Shown here in pieces: positions 36,529 through 48,489 of a DNA stretch of 64,000 bases. The translations under genes and the position numbers were made by a program. A model generated the notes under the pieces. That model saw only the letters and a list, made by a program, of their open reading frames with translations. It did no database searches and was not told the DNA's origin. Positions within the stretch are counted from its first letter, which is position 1. Each line of letters starts with the position of its first letter. The stretch comes from Circinella umbellata (lineage: Eukaryota; Mucoromycota; Mucoromycetes; Mucorales; Lichtheimiaceae): NCBI GenBank assembly GCA_025093555.1, contig JAIWNF010000067.1, positions 62,001 to 126,000 on the forward strand. The letters are read 5' to 3'.

Positions 36529-39500
36529 TTAAACAACAAGAAGAGCATTAGCAAGATTAAATGCTAAAGTGTGTGAAATTTTGGATATAACATCATTATC
36601 ATTATTGATACTACTAGAATCCGACACAGATCGAACACGATTATAACATTGAGTAAATACATTTTCATGCATATCATTACGTGTTTGTTGTAATCGTCGC
36701 ATTAAGTCCAATGTCTCACTTTCATTAAATAGGATATGTTTGTTAGTAGATCCTATAAACAATAAAAAAAAAACATTCCGTGAATAGACTGTTGTTAATA
36801 AAAGGTTGATGAAAAAAACAACTATTTTTATTTTACCTTCAAGAATTGACATAGTATCAATTAAAAGAATGACTTGAAATTCCGCAGGTGCATTGATAGA
36901 AGTTAACATTTGTTTAATCAGATTAGCACCCTCATCATATTGATTATTCTATAGAAAACAAAGAACACACTCGGTTAATTTATCTTTTATTTTTTGGTCA
37001 CAGCTTTTCACTTACCTTGAGAAAACCACATAATTGTTGATATTGAGAAAGAAATTTATAATGAGCACTCTTTTCAATGGTACCCCGAGTTTCATTTGTT
37101 TCTGTAACAATTTCTTCCAATACGCCTAATAATTTATATATAAATATTAAAAATCGGGTGCATATGTTTATATTGTACATTAAGTTATTATTATTATTAT
37201 TATTATTATTATTTTACCATGATCCAAATATCGTTTTAAAGCTTTATCTGCTAATTTATCAAGTGAAGCGATATCTCCTGCTCGAGCATAATTAATCGTT
37301 GCCTCTTGTAAATTATCTTGTTCTTCATATTTTTCTGCCAATATCTTTAATTTAAAAGAAAAATTAGGTCTTTTTTTTTTTTTTACACATGCAGAAAGAA
37401 AAGCAGGGGGAAAAGAGTTATTTACTCCTTTTTCCCCGTATAACCAGAATATTTCTTACCTTGCATAATAATTTCTTTAAAGTTAAAAAGTGATGTTTTT
37501 CACAAATTTGAAGCATTTCATCCAAATCACTTGTATTTTGAACGGAATCGATTCGTTCTTTTAATAACTATTTATTATAAAATAGTTGTTTTAGTACTAT
37601 TATACACATTGTCTATGATGTATTCTTATTATTATTTACCTCTTTAGCCCAAAATTCTCGGTTTGAACTACATGCAGAAATATAACCCATGGCTTCATCC
37701 CACATGTTTTGTTCGTGTGCAATTAATTTTGCAAAAGTATTCATGATGTGATAAACAGGGTTAATGCATGCCTCATGATCAATACTTGTCAAGACTCCTT
37801 CATCACCCTTAGGCATGACACCTGCACAAATTAATGCATGACCCATATGTGTTTGAAGATAATAATCATCATATATACTCAAAGCACCATCCCAATCACA
37901 CAGTAAAATAGAATGACATGTTGCAACAACAATACTTTCTTTTTGTTCTTCGTGTCCTTGTTCCACCGATAATTGTTGTTGTTGTTGTTGTAAGTAGCCA
38001 AGTCGTTCAGCAATAGTAGCTGTATCTGTACGTGTACGGAAAGGTTCACAATAAATCAACATTCCAACAAAACTTTCCAGAAATGTTCCAACTTTGCTAA
38101 TCACTTTTTCATCACCGCATAAGATTTTAAGTAAAACATTGATCTCTTTGCGTATACGACGATCATGTAATTCAGGATCTTGTTGTTCCAAAGTATTAGT
38201 AGAGGATGAAAACCCTTCAAATTCGTCACTGACTTGCGTTCGAATCAATTTCCAAGTTTGCCATTGAGTTAAATAGTCATCATTGTTATTACGTGGTAAA
38301 GAAGGCATGGATTCAGCAAGTTTAATAATACGTCGTAAACATCCTTGATTGTCAGAAGAGAATGTATGCATACATGCTTTAAGCATTTGAATAGCTTCTG
38401 AGATGTTGCCTCGTAACAAATTTCTATCCACAAAAAATATATATTTTCACATCAACATTTAATCTATAAATTGATTTCTTATTATATATTCACCTGCGAA
38501 TAAGCATCCAATCGACAAAAGATTTCGTTTCTGATGTTGACGATTCATCTTGATCATCATCTCCTGATCGATTACTAATATCATCATGGTCTACTATTAC
38601 AAGTTCTTCATCATCACTATCAAAACTATGCAATCGTTTCAAATCATGTGTCGATGTTTCTTCTATAATAATGAATGAATGAATGTTTTGTTAATGTATT
38701 CTTCTTCTTATTTCATCCTATGTTTTTAAATTATTTTAGTACCTGATGGCCAATGTAAATTAAGCCAATCCACCAAATCAGAAACTATTGTATCATCTTC
38801 ATTTCCTGAAAAATGAAGTCGTTCACATAAATCCCATATCCGTAATATATCGCAAATATATGCTTTTTCATCTTTATCTCCATCATTCTATCATGTTATC
38901 CCATTCATTTCAGTTAATATATATATGTATATGTTTGTACTCACAAAGACGATTACTACTCACCTGATTTAACCATTCAAAGTATTGAAAGAGTAAACTG
39001 GTATATTCTTTAACATATTTTCCAATATTGGATTTCCGAATAGAACTCATCGAACAAGCGTATGGTAATTGTGTTACTTTCTTTTTGTTGTTGAGATGTT
39101 CTATTTTTGCAAAAATAGGGTAAGATCGTTGATAAAGCTATAGATAGTAATAATCATTAGCATGAATTTATAATCAACCGCAGCAAAAAAAAAATTACCT
39201 CTTTACGTGATCTTGGTGCAGTTTCTCTCAATGCTGAAATTCGTTCATAAATCAATGTTTTATTCTATTTATCAAAATCAAATGTTTAATATCCATAAAG
39301 AGGGATCATTCAATTTATTATTTAATTTTCTACCTCTTCATCGTCGTTATCCGTGTACTTATTGATACTTGATTGCTATAAATAAAACGTTATTTTATTA
39401 TCAACCCATCCATACTTTTAATTATATATTATTAAAACATACTCTTTCTTTATTTGATCCATTCCGTATTTTTTTGTCGCGTGCCTTTTTTTTTTAATTG

Positions 39501-40050
39501 ATTAGCCTAACTCTTTTTTTTTTATTATCATATACATATATATTTTTTAGTTTTGCTTGTACCTGATCAGTTTCAGAATCTGACGACGTTGATTCCTATA
39601 TTTTTTTTTATATAAAAAGGGAATATTGTAGATATAAATAGTGTGAGTTAAATCAGTTAGCACCATTCAATTCATATTATTATTATTGATTAAAATTACA
39701 TTTGATTGTTGAGTGGTTGTTATTGTTTCTGTGGGAGGTTCATTTTCATTTGCAGTTGTATTATCATTATCAGTAACAGTAATATTAGAAGTTGTTGTTG
39801 TTGTTGTTGTTGTAGTAGTAGTAGTTGTAGTAGTAGGTGGTGAAGATTGTTGTTGATTATCGTCCGTACTTGAATCAGTACTACCAACTTTAGTCCAGTT
39901 AGTTGTATCGTCTGAATTACCGTTATTTTCTACTTGTTCAAACTCTTCACTTGAAGAGGATGGTGCTTGATCAAAAGTTCCAACTGGATTTTGTTTTGAA
40001 GGAGGAACAGCATGAGCTTTTGAAGAAGACTTTTTTTTTGATTTACCCAT
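36529..40050 (-). CDS. NUP85: Nucleoporin NUP85 (Y-complex subunit)
   Basis: Scaffold component of the Nup84/Nup107 Y-complex of the nuclear pore. Fourteen minus-strand exons: 40050-39700, 39595-39563, 39484-39443, 39375-39334, 39264-39199, 39137-38964, 38887-38743, 38662-38494, 38423-37640, 37567-37460, 37344-37218, 37125-37016, 36948-36837, 36752-36529 (828 residues). Family-like segments: SFVDWMLIRRNLLRGNISEA, ILCGDEKVISKVGTFLES, INYARAGDIASLDKLADKAL and the C-terminal VILLIDTMSILEGSTNKHIL ... SETLDLMRRL, which follow human NUP85 in order. The first ~115 residues are a basic then Ser/Thr/Asn-rich extension with a run of about 15 Thr, weakly conserved; the junction of exon 1 to exon 2 is the least certain because conservation there is low. 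Confidence 0.88.
37185..37213. repeat. (TTA)n microsatellite in a NUP85 intron
   Basis: About nine and a half TTA units lie directly next to the donor of the intron between exons 11 and 12. Confidence 0.9.
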
Positions 40051-40462
40051 TTCTTTATATTATATAAAATGTTTAAAAAGAAAAAAGAGCAAAAAATATG
40101 TTAACTATTAGCTCAGCTTTTTTTTTTTTTATTGTAAAAATTCAAGCATAATGTTTTTTTTTTCGTGTTTGAAATTATTTTATTAAGGTTAAAAACCGCG
40201 TTTTCCCTCCTTTCAATGTTTATTCTCTTTTAGGGAATCTTTTGGGGGAATGGATAGTTATATATTGTTATACACATAAAAGATTTTTTTTTGCATGGTG
40301 AATTAGACTATTACTATAAGATATTCTAGAAGAATATATAAAAGATTCTTTTTTTTTGATACACTTCTTTGATAAAGTAGTTGTCAGTCCCGACGTTTAA
40401 TTTTTTTTTGTTTTTTTTTTTTTTTTTTTTCTATCGAAACTTTCGAAAACTTTTAAATAAAA
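40051..40462. promoter_or_regulatory. Divergent promoter, NUP85 (minus) / TRM13 (plus)
   Basis: The 412-bp spacer lies between two outward start codons. It contains long poly-T tracts (about 40118-40130, 40400-40430) that could act as nucleosome-excluding elements; no factor site is claimed. Confidence 0.5.
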
Positions 40463-42254
40463 ATGCCAAAAGAACCTCACTTAAAACCTTCTGAAATTGT
40501 TCAAAGAAAAAAGAAGAAACAAAAAGTGGAACAACCTATTCCTCCTCCACCTGATAAACCTCAACAATGTAAATATTCTTATAATGGGGTAGAATGAATG
40601 AAAATAGGAAATGATCTTTATAACTAAAATAAAAAATATTATAGGTCATTACTATGTTACTCGAAAACGACGTTATTGTAGTTTACCAGCTAAATTGACA
40701 AATAAATATTGTGGAGAACATTTAACTCAACAAGAACAAAGTGAAGGTGATCTAGCTAAACGTATACCTTGTCCATATGATAATTCTCAGTAAGTTATGA
40801 TTATATCAAATAGTGAAATGAAAGGTTCTAATAGATAACTTTATAGTACTGTATATGAAAAAGATTTAGAAAATCATATGAAAACAAAATGTAATTCACG
40901 TCCAAGAGAACCCGATGTATATCATGATTTAAATATTAATTGTACTATTCCATTATCTATTGAAGAGCTTGAATTTCAAAAGAATATTTATTCTCATAAA
41001 CAAATGCATGCTCAACCATGGATTACTCGAGTTCAATTATCTGAGCTTTCTAAACAAGAATTAGATAGTTTAGTTAATAAAGTAAAACATATTCATGTAC
41101 CAGAAATTGAATCATCCATATTAAAACATCCTGTTACTGAAAGTAAAAGGTAAAATAAAAAGCTTGAATTGTACTAGTCATATCATAATCTAATAATAAT
41201 AACATATTTTATAGACAAAATTTAAAACAAACAAAACATTTGGATCAACAGGTACTACTACTAATAATAATAATCCGTATATATAATTTATTAATATTGA
41301 AGTATTAGTCTTCATTATTAGGTCATATGAAAAAAGAAGGAATGTTAGATAATAAGGAAGCATGTTTTATTGAATTTGGTGCAGGAAAAGGTGAACTTTC
41401 TGGATATCTTAAACCAGCTGTTGAAGAAATAAATGGTGAAGCAGCTTATGTTCTTGTTGATCGAAAACTTGTTCGTAATAAAGTGGATAATACTCTATTG
41501 GGTCAAGGAAGTATAAGATCTACCGTTCAACGTGTTACTATTGATATTAAAGATTTAAACTTATCCAAAGTTCAAGCCATTATGAATAAAAATGATAAAA
41601 AAAGAAAAGTCATTGCATTATCTAAACATTTATGTGGTAGTGCAACAGATATTACTTTAAAATGTTTAATGAATTATGTTCAACATGAACAAGATAATGG
41701 TAATAAGTAAGTACGATAATATATAGATTCTATTCTTTCAATGACAAATGATATTGATTCTTATTTTAAATAGATCACCTATTTCTGGTATCATTATTGC
41801 ATTATGTTGTCATCAATTATGTCGTTATGAAATGTATCCTAATACAACTTATCTTGAAGAAAATCAATTTAATAAAGTGGATTTTGCTCGTTTATGTAAA
41901 ATGAGTAGTTGGGCTATATGTGGTCAAAGACCTCAAGAAGAAAATGATCAAGAAGATGAACATGCTACAATGACACAAGAAGATGAAGATAATGATCAAA
42001 CAACGTAAGTCTTATGCAATACGTATTGATATCTATGTAACAAATTATTAATCAATTCTTCTTACTATTATAGTGGACATTATTCTGGATTAGATCATTT
42101 TGATAGAGAAAAGATTGGATATCAATGTAAAAGAGTGATTGATATGGGAAGAGTAAAATATTTAGAACAATTTGGATTTAATGTAAAATTAGTTTATTAT
42201 GTTGATTCTGTAACAAGCTTAGAAAATTGTGCATTAATCGCTACACCCAAATAA
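40463..42254 (+). CDS. TRM13: tRNA 2'-O-methyltransferase TRM13
   Basis: Trm13 methylates the ribose of position 4 of certain tRNAs. Seven exons: 40463-40568, 40645-40789, 40847-41149, 41215-41251, 41309-41706, 41774-42004, 42074-42254 (466 residues; yeast 476). Zinc finger 1 reads CHYYVTRKRRYC ... YCGEH; the following CHHC-type finger reads IPCPYDNSHTVYEKDLENHM then KTKC. The SAM-binding motif is FIEFGAGKGELSGYL, with LVDRK as the next acidic loop, followed by SKHLCGSATDITLKC and CCHQLCRYEMYPN, all typical of the family. A basic N-terminus (RKKKKQK) could be a nuclear localisation signal. The gene ends only 35 bp from the stop of convergent IWS1. Confidence 0.95.
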
Positions 42255-42289
42255 AGAACCCCCCCTTTTTGAATAACGTAAATAATATT

Positions 42290-43925
42290 TTATTTTTTCA
42301 ATGATCTCATTGTATTTGCAATTCTTTTCATTGTGCCCTGTTCCTTGGATTTTATCCTACTTGCTTTTTGGACTGTACTTTGTGGAATAATATCATAATC
42401 AGGTGCAACAGCTTGTGGAATATTAACATGAACTCTTTGTCTTTCTTCTGGAGTTACATTTCTATTATCTTCTGGTCTATATCGTTTACGTCTTGACATA
42501 CTAAGAAAAAGGAAGAAAGGTCAGTACGTACCTTTTTACTTAATAAAGAAAAAAGGATATTACTTACACTTCATCACGATTATAATGTTGTGTTTCATGC
42601 CTTCGTTCACGATAATTATCACTACGTTTAATAACCAGTCGACTCCATTTTGCAACAAGTTGTTCAGCTTTTCTTCTCACTCTTGATTCAACTCTAGGTG
42701 ATTTTTGATAAAAGTATACAATTTTACCAACACCACTTTCTCTTAAATGACCACTACTCATTGATAACTAATATAAATATGTGTTAGTTGTAATGAGAAA
42801 AAAAAAAGAAATTATATTTCAAAACTTACAGTATTTAAGATATCTAGCATTGAATTTTGAATATCTAAACTTGGAAGTGAACGATCTGGTAAAGGTTCTA
42901 ACCATAATCTGATACCATCAAGTAATTGATTGTCCAAAATACTATCTTGTGCAGCATCTCTATAACATCTTACTTTAGTAAACCTTCTTTTTTTATACAT
43001 ATAATAATAAAGACTTACAAAGTTAATAATGCATTAGCTTCTTGGAGTAATTTCAGTTTAGCAATAGCAGGTTTTCTTTCACTATTCGATTGATTATCTT
43101 GTTCTGCAGCTTCTCTCATTTTTTCACGTAAAGCAGATAATTCATCATCCATGGCACGTTCTAAATCTTCTTCATCTGCTTTCTTTCTTTTTCTTTTTCC
43201 ACTTGACATTGCTTTTTCAGCATATTTATCGAAAACATCCAATAATGCTAATAAAAATAATAAATAATTATAATGTCAGTTTCTTTTTTTTTTTTTTTTG
43301 CCATTTATACACTATATATTACTCACCTTGTCCAGAATCTATCTCACCCGATCTTTGTTGTGAATCTTGAGTTTGTTCAGCATTTTCACCATCTAAACCT
43401 TGACGTTTCGATCGTAATTCTTCACGCATTCTTGTTAATTCTGGATCGTCTTCTTCTGTTGCATCACGATTCGCTCTTTTAAAGGAAGGAAGTCGTGGTC
43501 TTTTTGTTATCGTTTCTTCTTCTTCTTCTTCTTCGTCATAATCGTCCTCTTCTCCTCTTTGTTCATGTTCTTCAGTTTGAGTAGGTTCTTCAGTTGTTCC
43601 CTTTTCACCTTCATCGGCTGAACCTAATAATAAATAAAGTGTTAAAAAGAATTTCTATACAACTCAACAAAAGTTGACAATAATAATAATAATAATAAAA
43701 GATTTTTTAACCTTGATCGCCTTCGAAATCGGATAGCTCTAAATCATCCCCAATCTCGCCACCAAATAATTCTTCGTTACCAAGTGCCTAGATAGAGTGT
43801 GGAAATAAAATCAGTTCATGTATATCTATAGAATATCATTTTGACTTGTTGCATTAAATGCATAGATTGCTTTAATGTCCATTTGCTAAGGTTTTTATTT
43901 TTCCCTTTACCAATTCTTGTGACAT
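42290..43925 (-). CDS. IWS1: Transcription elongation factor IWS1/SPN1
   Basis: Iws1/Spn1 binds Spt6 and RNA polymerase II during elongation. Seven minus-strand exons: 43925-43911 (five codons, MSQEL), 43787-43712, 43623-43327, 43247-43019, 42959-42830, 42767-42568, 42500-42290 (385 residues). The acidic N-terminus contains ALGNEELFGGEIGDDLELSD, similar to the Spt6/histone-binding acidic region. The conserved TFIIS-N/LW-like domain shows IRLWLEPLPDRSLPSLDIQN, LRESGVGKIVYFYQKSP and AEQLVAKWSRLVIKRS. The tail is basic (MSRRKRYRPEDN, then TPEERQRVHVNIPQA). The first exon was chosen because it gives an ATG with a consensus GTAAAG donor in the right phase; upstream lies non-coding DNA. Confidence 0.92.
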
Positions 43926-45174
43926 GTTGGAGATAATAAAAAAGAGACAAAGTTGTAAAAAAAATCCCTTAGTAGTGTTCAATGTGAGCTGCTTTGCCCG
44001 CTGTGACTTTAGTGAAACATGAATTTTTTCTTTTTTTTGCATGGCGACAATTTCTATCATGATTTATTAAATATCAGGCAGGTCTCAAGACAGATTACAA
44101 AGAGACAACTCCGTTACTGATACCGGAATGCCTCTACTGCAGTAGTGTGCGTATGAAATATAAAAAAAAAATGGGGAAATATAATCCACTTTTTAATTGA
44201 TATAAATTGTATTGACCAATATAACTTTGAGATAAGCATTTTGATCACTATTTGATAGCTAATGATAAAATTGTTAGAGTTCAATGCAAAAGCCTGAGCC
44301 AATGGTCATCGCTTAACTTATTGAATAGAAAAGAAAAACTAAAATAATACTATCGTTTACCATCACTAAGATAATATCATTGAAATAATTTTCTTTTGTT
44401 ACACTGTGTGTTCCATTGTTATTGATCATTATTGCTAATTTGTTCATAAGTTTAAAGTACTAATATTATTGTAGTTAAATTATGATTTTAGAGTATGGTA
44501 CTGTAATTAGAAGCATTGATATTAGGTATTTGATATATATCACACATTCTTGCCTAGAATTGGTTTTTTATTACTTGTGATCTTATCCCTCATTTATACG
44601 ATTCTTTCTTCTTTTTTCAATTGCTGCAAATATTATAGCATCTGACATGAAATTGAATAATGCTTATACATTGGCCTACGTATTAACCAATAATTACTAT
44701 GAATTTCATAAAGAATTTTCTATAATATAGTATAGTGTGATACAATATAACCAGGTTCATCTTATAATTCTAGTTTCTATTTTAATGGTGCAATAAAACT
44801 AATTAATTCTAAGTGGTCACCTCATAATTTGATCCATTGCTTAATGTGAAAGAAGATAGTTGTTCATTCACCCACAGCAATATTAAATTCTGACATTTCC
44901 GTACCATCAAGTTTAGGAACACTGCATTTTTATCATATAACAACATACTAAATAACAAGGAAGCAACATTAATGAATCAAAAAATAAGCGTGAATAAACT
45001 TTCTTCACATTTTATTGTTACGTATGCCTTCTTGACATATTACATTTATTGTTATGAAATATATATTTAGTATATACAGTACCAGTAAAACGTGTAAATT
45101 TACATAATTATTTATTATTATATATATATGTGTACGGAATAAGAAGTAGTGTATGCTATGATTGACTTGTTATA

Positions 45175-45502
45175 CAGTCAACCCCCGGTTTTTGCACACC
45201 TGAGATTTCCTGATTTTTTGTTGCAGAATCGAAGACTTGCAACAAGCGAAACTTGATATATATTAAAAAAACTACAGCATCTCTTTGTTGGCAATTTGGG
45301 TATTTCCATATTTGGATAAAGATTGATAAGAATAATATACACAATTAGTAAATTATAGTATGGTCTACGCCCGATTAGCACAACACTCGCTCAAGAACCT
45401 TGATGCAAGTTGTAAGTGGCGATTCTATTAAGTATGTTTAACATTTCCAAAAACAAACGATGCAGAACCGGGAGAATTGCAAAAGTGGGGGGGGGTTGAC
45501 TG
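45175..45502. mobile_element. 328-bp MITE with terminal inverted repeats and TA target duplication (Tc1/mariner-pogo type)
   Basis: The left end is CAGTCAACCCCCGGTTTTTG; the right end read on the minus strand is CAGTCAACCCCCCCCCACTT. The first 12 bases are identical, and both continue into a TTTTGCA stretch. Both sides are bordered by TA (45173-45174 and 45503-45504), as expected for a Tc1/mariner-superfamily insertion. The element has no transposase ORF, so it is non-autonomous. Confidence 0.8.
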
Positions 45503-46706
45503 TAGTATCAGCACAAAGATAAAGTATTACGTACGAGGATAAAAGGTTGTATAGTACATAATATGTCAAGTATTAAAACGGTATATTTGGTAATAAAGTT
45601 TATGAAGAAAATCAGGTATTTTTGTTATTTTGAGATATCAGGTCTTTTTCGAAGATTATATGTTGCCGTTGATATATACCATAGGGGAGGAGAATATGTG
45701 GCAGAAATACGGTTTGCTTTATCGCTTGTACGTTTCTTTGTTTTTATAGCAGTTTTCAAGACAATGTTTTAAAATTTTTCCAAAAACAAAAAGTGGTGGT
45801 ATATATTGATTCATTTGTCCGTTTTATATCGAAATGAAATTCTTCTTACTTTTAGTTGAATCAAACTTCGTAAGATTGAAGGGAGTAAGGTCATACTTTC
45901 CATATTTCGGAAACTTGAGATATTTGATATTTCGATTAAGGTGTATATGTGAGGATGCTTGAGATAAAGTTTATAAGTTGACATTTGATACCCTTTTAAC
46001 AAGATACCGCCCACTACAGAATCTTGTACGCCAGATTTAATCAATTCGTTTAACATATATTACATCTCTCGACCTAACTTCGCAAGATCCGACTCACCAA
46101 TGTTTGTACTATTAGAATTTCCTGGTGGCTTTATTTCATGCTGCCTTTACTGCTTGCACTTCTTGTACTGAATACCATAACAGCAATGGTGTTTTTACAA
46201 GTAGAGTAAGTGGTTGCATGCACCTTTATTACATCCGCTACCACTTTGGGTGACGAATACGATAAAATCTGGTTTAAGGTTTGACCCATCTCTTTTTCGT
46301 TTCTTTCCAAGCTGACTATTTGCCCTAAGTTTTTACACACAATTAATTCTATTGTTGCTATAATCCATTCCTACTTTTCCTTTATATTATGATAACCTAC
46401 CATTGAAATAGTAATAGTAGCTTGGACTGAAAAGATGATCCTAGTAAGGGCCCCACCATCCCGTGTGCATAAGTATTTTCTAATGATACATCCATTATAG
46501 CATTACTTGCGAAATTCACTCCTCTAAACGTACGCCTTGTTAGTATACTCCATTATTTACATTATGTTATATATGCTGCATATCTACATATAATAGGGTA
46601 TCAACTTACAATCTATGTAAGATATTTTGCTGTAACCAGCTCATGTTTATCCTTAGCTGTTGCTACTAAGACGAGGAAAGGGGCAGTAAAGCTTTGGATA
46701 CGGATA

Positions 46707-46805
46707 CAGTAAAGCCTCATTTTTTTGCACACCTCTTGGCCAAAATCCCATTTTGATTTTACTATGTTTTTGACCCCACTTTTTGCACACACCCGGTTTT
46801 TGCAC
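46707..46805. mobile_element. Fragment of a related inverted-repeat transposon
   Basis: It starts TA|CAGTAAAGCCTCATTTTTTT, followed by GCACACC, and then holds two more copies of the terminal motif: CCCCACTTTTTGCACACAC and, at 46792-46805, CCCGGTTTTTGCAC. The last is identical over 14 bases to the left end of the 45175 MITE. No matching right end was found nearby, so it is a truncated or rearranged copy. Confidence 0.5.
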
Positions 46806-47038
46806 TACTTTCGAGCCAAATCCCACCTGTGGAAACACGGGTTTCAGCTCGACTCTCTTGAGACACTTGATAGCACCAGCTAAAAATTCTTTCACTAATT
46901 GCCATGGCCCCCTCTCCGTAATCCAAATCAGATTCAAGCTTTTGTATAATTTCATTACCTCCGGACAATAGGCTTGAGGAAAATTACCTGTGCTTATTAT
47001 TATGCACCTTAAGACCTTGACAGCTCGCGTTGAAGTCT

Positions 47039-47155
47039 AAGCCGGTGTCAGGTACACCTGGAAGTTTAAACCGGCGGTAGGTATTCCTGGAAGCTTGAAA
47101 CCGTTGGATCTTGGTGGTTGTTAGGTCAACAGATCACAAAAAGTGATCGTTGACC
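47039..47155. repeat. Short tandem repeat plus perfect-stem hairpin
   Basis: Two ~30-bp units (AAGCCGGTGTCAGGTACACC at 47039 onwards and AAACCGGCGGTAGGTATTCC at 47068 onwards, both continuing TGGAAG) are followed by a third partial unit. At 47124-47155 GGTCAACAGATCAC and GTGATCGTTGACC form a 13-bp stem with one bulged A and an AAAAA loop. A run of T follows. This may be the end of a decayed mobile element. Confidence 0.55.
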
Positions 47156-47257
47156 TTCACTTTTTTTTTTTTGAAAAAATTAAATAAATAAGAAAAGCGA
47201 GAGAGTTAACACATCTACATTGATTTCAACAAAGAAACTAAAAAAAGGACATATATT

Positions 47258-47766
47258 TTACCCATAATCCTCTTCATCATAAACTTCCATATGAGCTATG
47301 ACTGAATGTCTTGCGTCTTTGCTGAAAAAATATATATTGTTGATTGCTCTATAATCAATTTTCGCACATTTCCATTAGTAATAGCCTTAATATCAAAAAG
47401 GATCATTCATATCGACACTTACAAAATACGAGTCTCGCTTAAAGTTCTTGGATCCACCATAAATGACATCTTTCTCAACGTTCTCAAACTATCTAACACA
47501 TCAAACCCTTCAATAATACATTCCAATTCTTTTGCATTATCTTCCCCACTGTTATCTCTGGAATCATCTTCGGTATCAAATTCATAGTCACATCTCCTTC
47601 CTTTATGATAATCATCTGTAAATGCAGAACTTAGATCACCTTCTTCTTCGTCGTCACTATCAAGGTCAAATGAGACCGAGCTCAAATTTTCTTTACTACC
47701 AACAGTACCAAGTTCTTGTGGCTGGAAAGGAGGATGGTGTGATGATGGTACTGTTGTTCTTATAGT
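47258..47766 (-). pseudogene. Degenerate acidic-protein gene, unrecognised
   Basis: Exons complement(47423-47766) and complement(47258-47321) join in frame at consensus splice sites (GTAAGT ... TTTTTCAG) to give an acidic, Ser-rich protein end: VSFDLDSDDEEEGDL, later LRKMSFMVDPRTLSETRIF and DARHSVIAHMEVYDEEDYG before the stop. Upstream of 47766 another frame is open (SLTSTTTTSSVDERQMKETS), so either an intron was missed or a frameshift broke the gene. No family was recognised. The in-frame intron suggests it was once expressed. Confidence 0.4.
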
Positions 47767-48380
47767 CTAGATGTTTCTTTCATTTGTCGTTCATCGACAC
47801 TGCTGGTAGTGGTAGTTGAGGTTAGACTATCGCCATTTATGTTACTATAAGTCCAATCATAATAATAATGCTAATAACAATATTGCTTTTACTATAAGAC
47901 CATAATAATAATAATCTTATATATAATAGACAGTTCAATAGAATTACCTTTTTATATGGATTAGACTTTTTTTTCGACCCAACTTAATTTTATCACAACT
48001 TCAATACTTCATATTCGTGAACAAACACTACGGTTAAGCTGACTATACTTGGCCTATTCAAACTTGTCTTTGCTCACAGTCAACTCTATGTACCATTATC
48101 AAGCACGTATGCACACCAGATTCTCTACATATATTTCTTCTTCCTTCTTCTCCATCATCTCCATAACAAATCTTCTTCACCTCAAATAGCCAATATAATC
48201 TACCGACAAGCTTTCTCTAATCTACATATTTGAATGATAACTTGAACTTAGTATCGAATGATGGTGCTCCTAAGAGAGATATCTATAATTATCTTATTTT
48301 TCGTATATACGTTCATATGTACCAAAAAAAAAAGATTATAGTCATAAAACTAATAGTATCTTCTAATATCTTTAATGAGT

Positions 48381-48489
48381 TCGAGGGGTTTTGGGGGCTT
48401 GCCCCCAACGAGCTACCAAACCGTAGCCCCCGAGGGGTTGACACGAAGGGAAGCGAAGGGGTTCAACCCACGAAGGTGCAAAGGTGACG
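48381..48489. repeat. GC-rich double-hairpin cluster
   Basis: A ~110-bp GC-rich island in very AT-rich DNA. TTGGGGGC TT GCCCCCAA (48391-48408) is a perfect inverted repeat. A second pair, GGGGTTGA ... TTCAACCC, encloses AAGGGAAGCGAAGG. Such GC clusters with stacked hairpins are known in fungal organelle genomes and as mobile hairpin elements; whether this is nuclear-born or organelle-derived is unknown. Confidence 0.55.

Noticed and set aside
36529..38431. Assignment of the nucleoporin to NUP107/NUP84
   Set aside because: The order of C-terminal motifs (INYARAGD, VILLIDTMSILE, ETLDLMRRL) follows NUP85, not NUP107.
39667..40050. Separate small gene encoding a Ser/Thr/Asn-rich protein
   Set aside because: A GTAATT donor after QQSN is in phase with the next NUP85 exon, so it is better read as the NUP85 N-terminus. 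The junction remains the weakest of that model.
46653..46968. Two overlapping minus-strand ORFs in the desert
   Set aside because: Their codons run through the transposon terminal repeats (TTTTTGCAC copies); no conserved protein features.
48230..48487. Plus-strand ORF including GFWGLAPNELPNRSPRG
   Set aside because: The protein-like part is just translation of the GC hairpin cluster; the rest is AT-biased noise.
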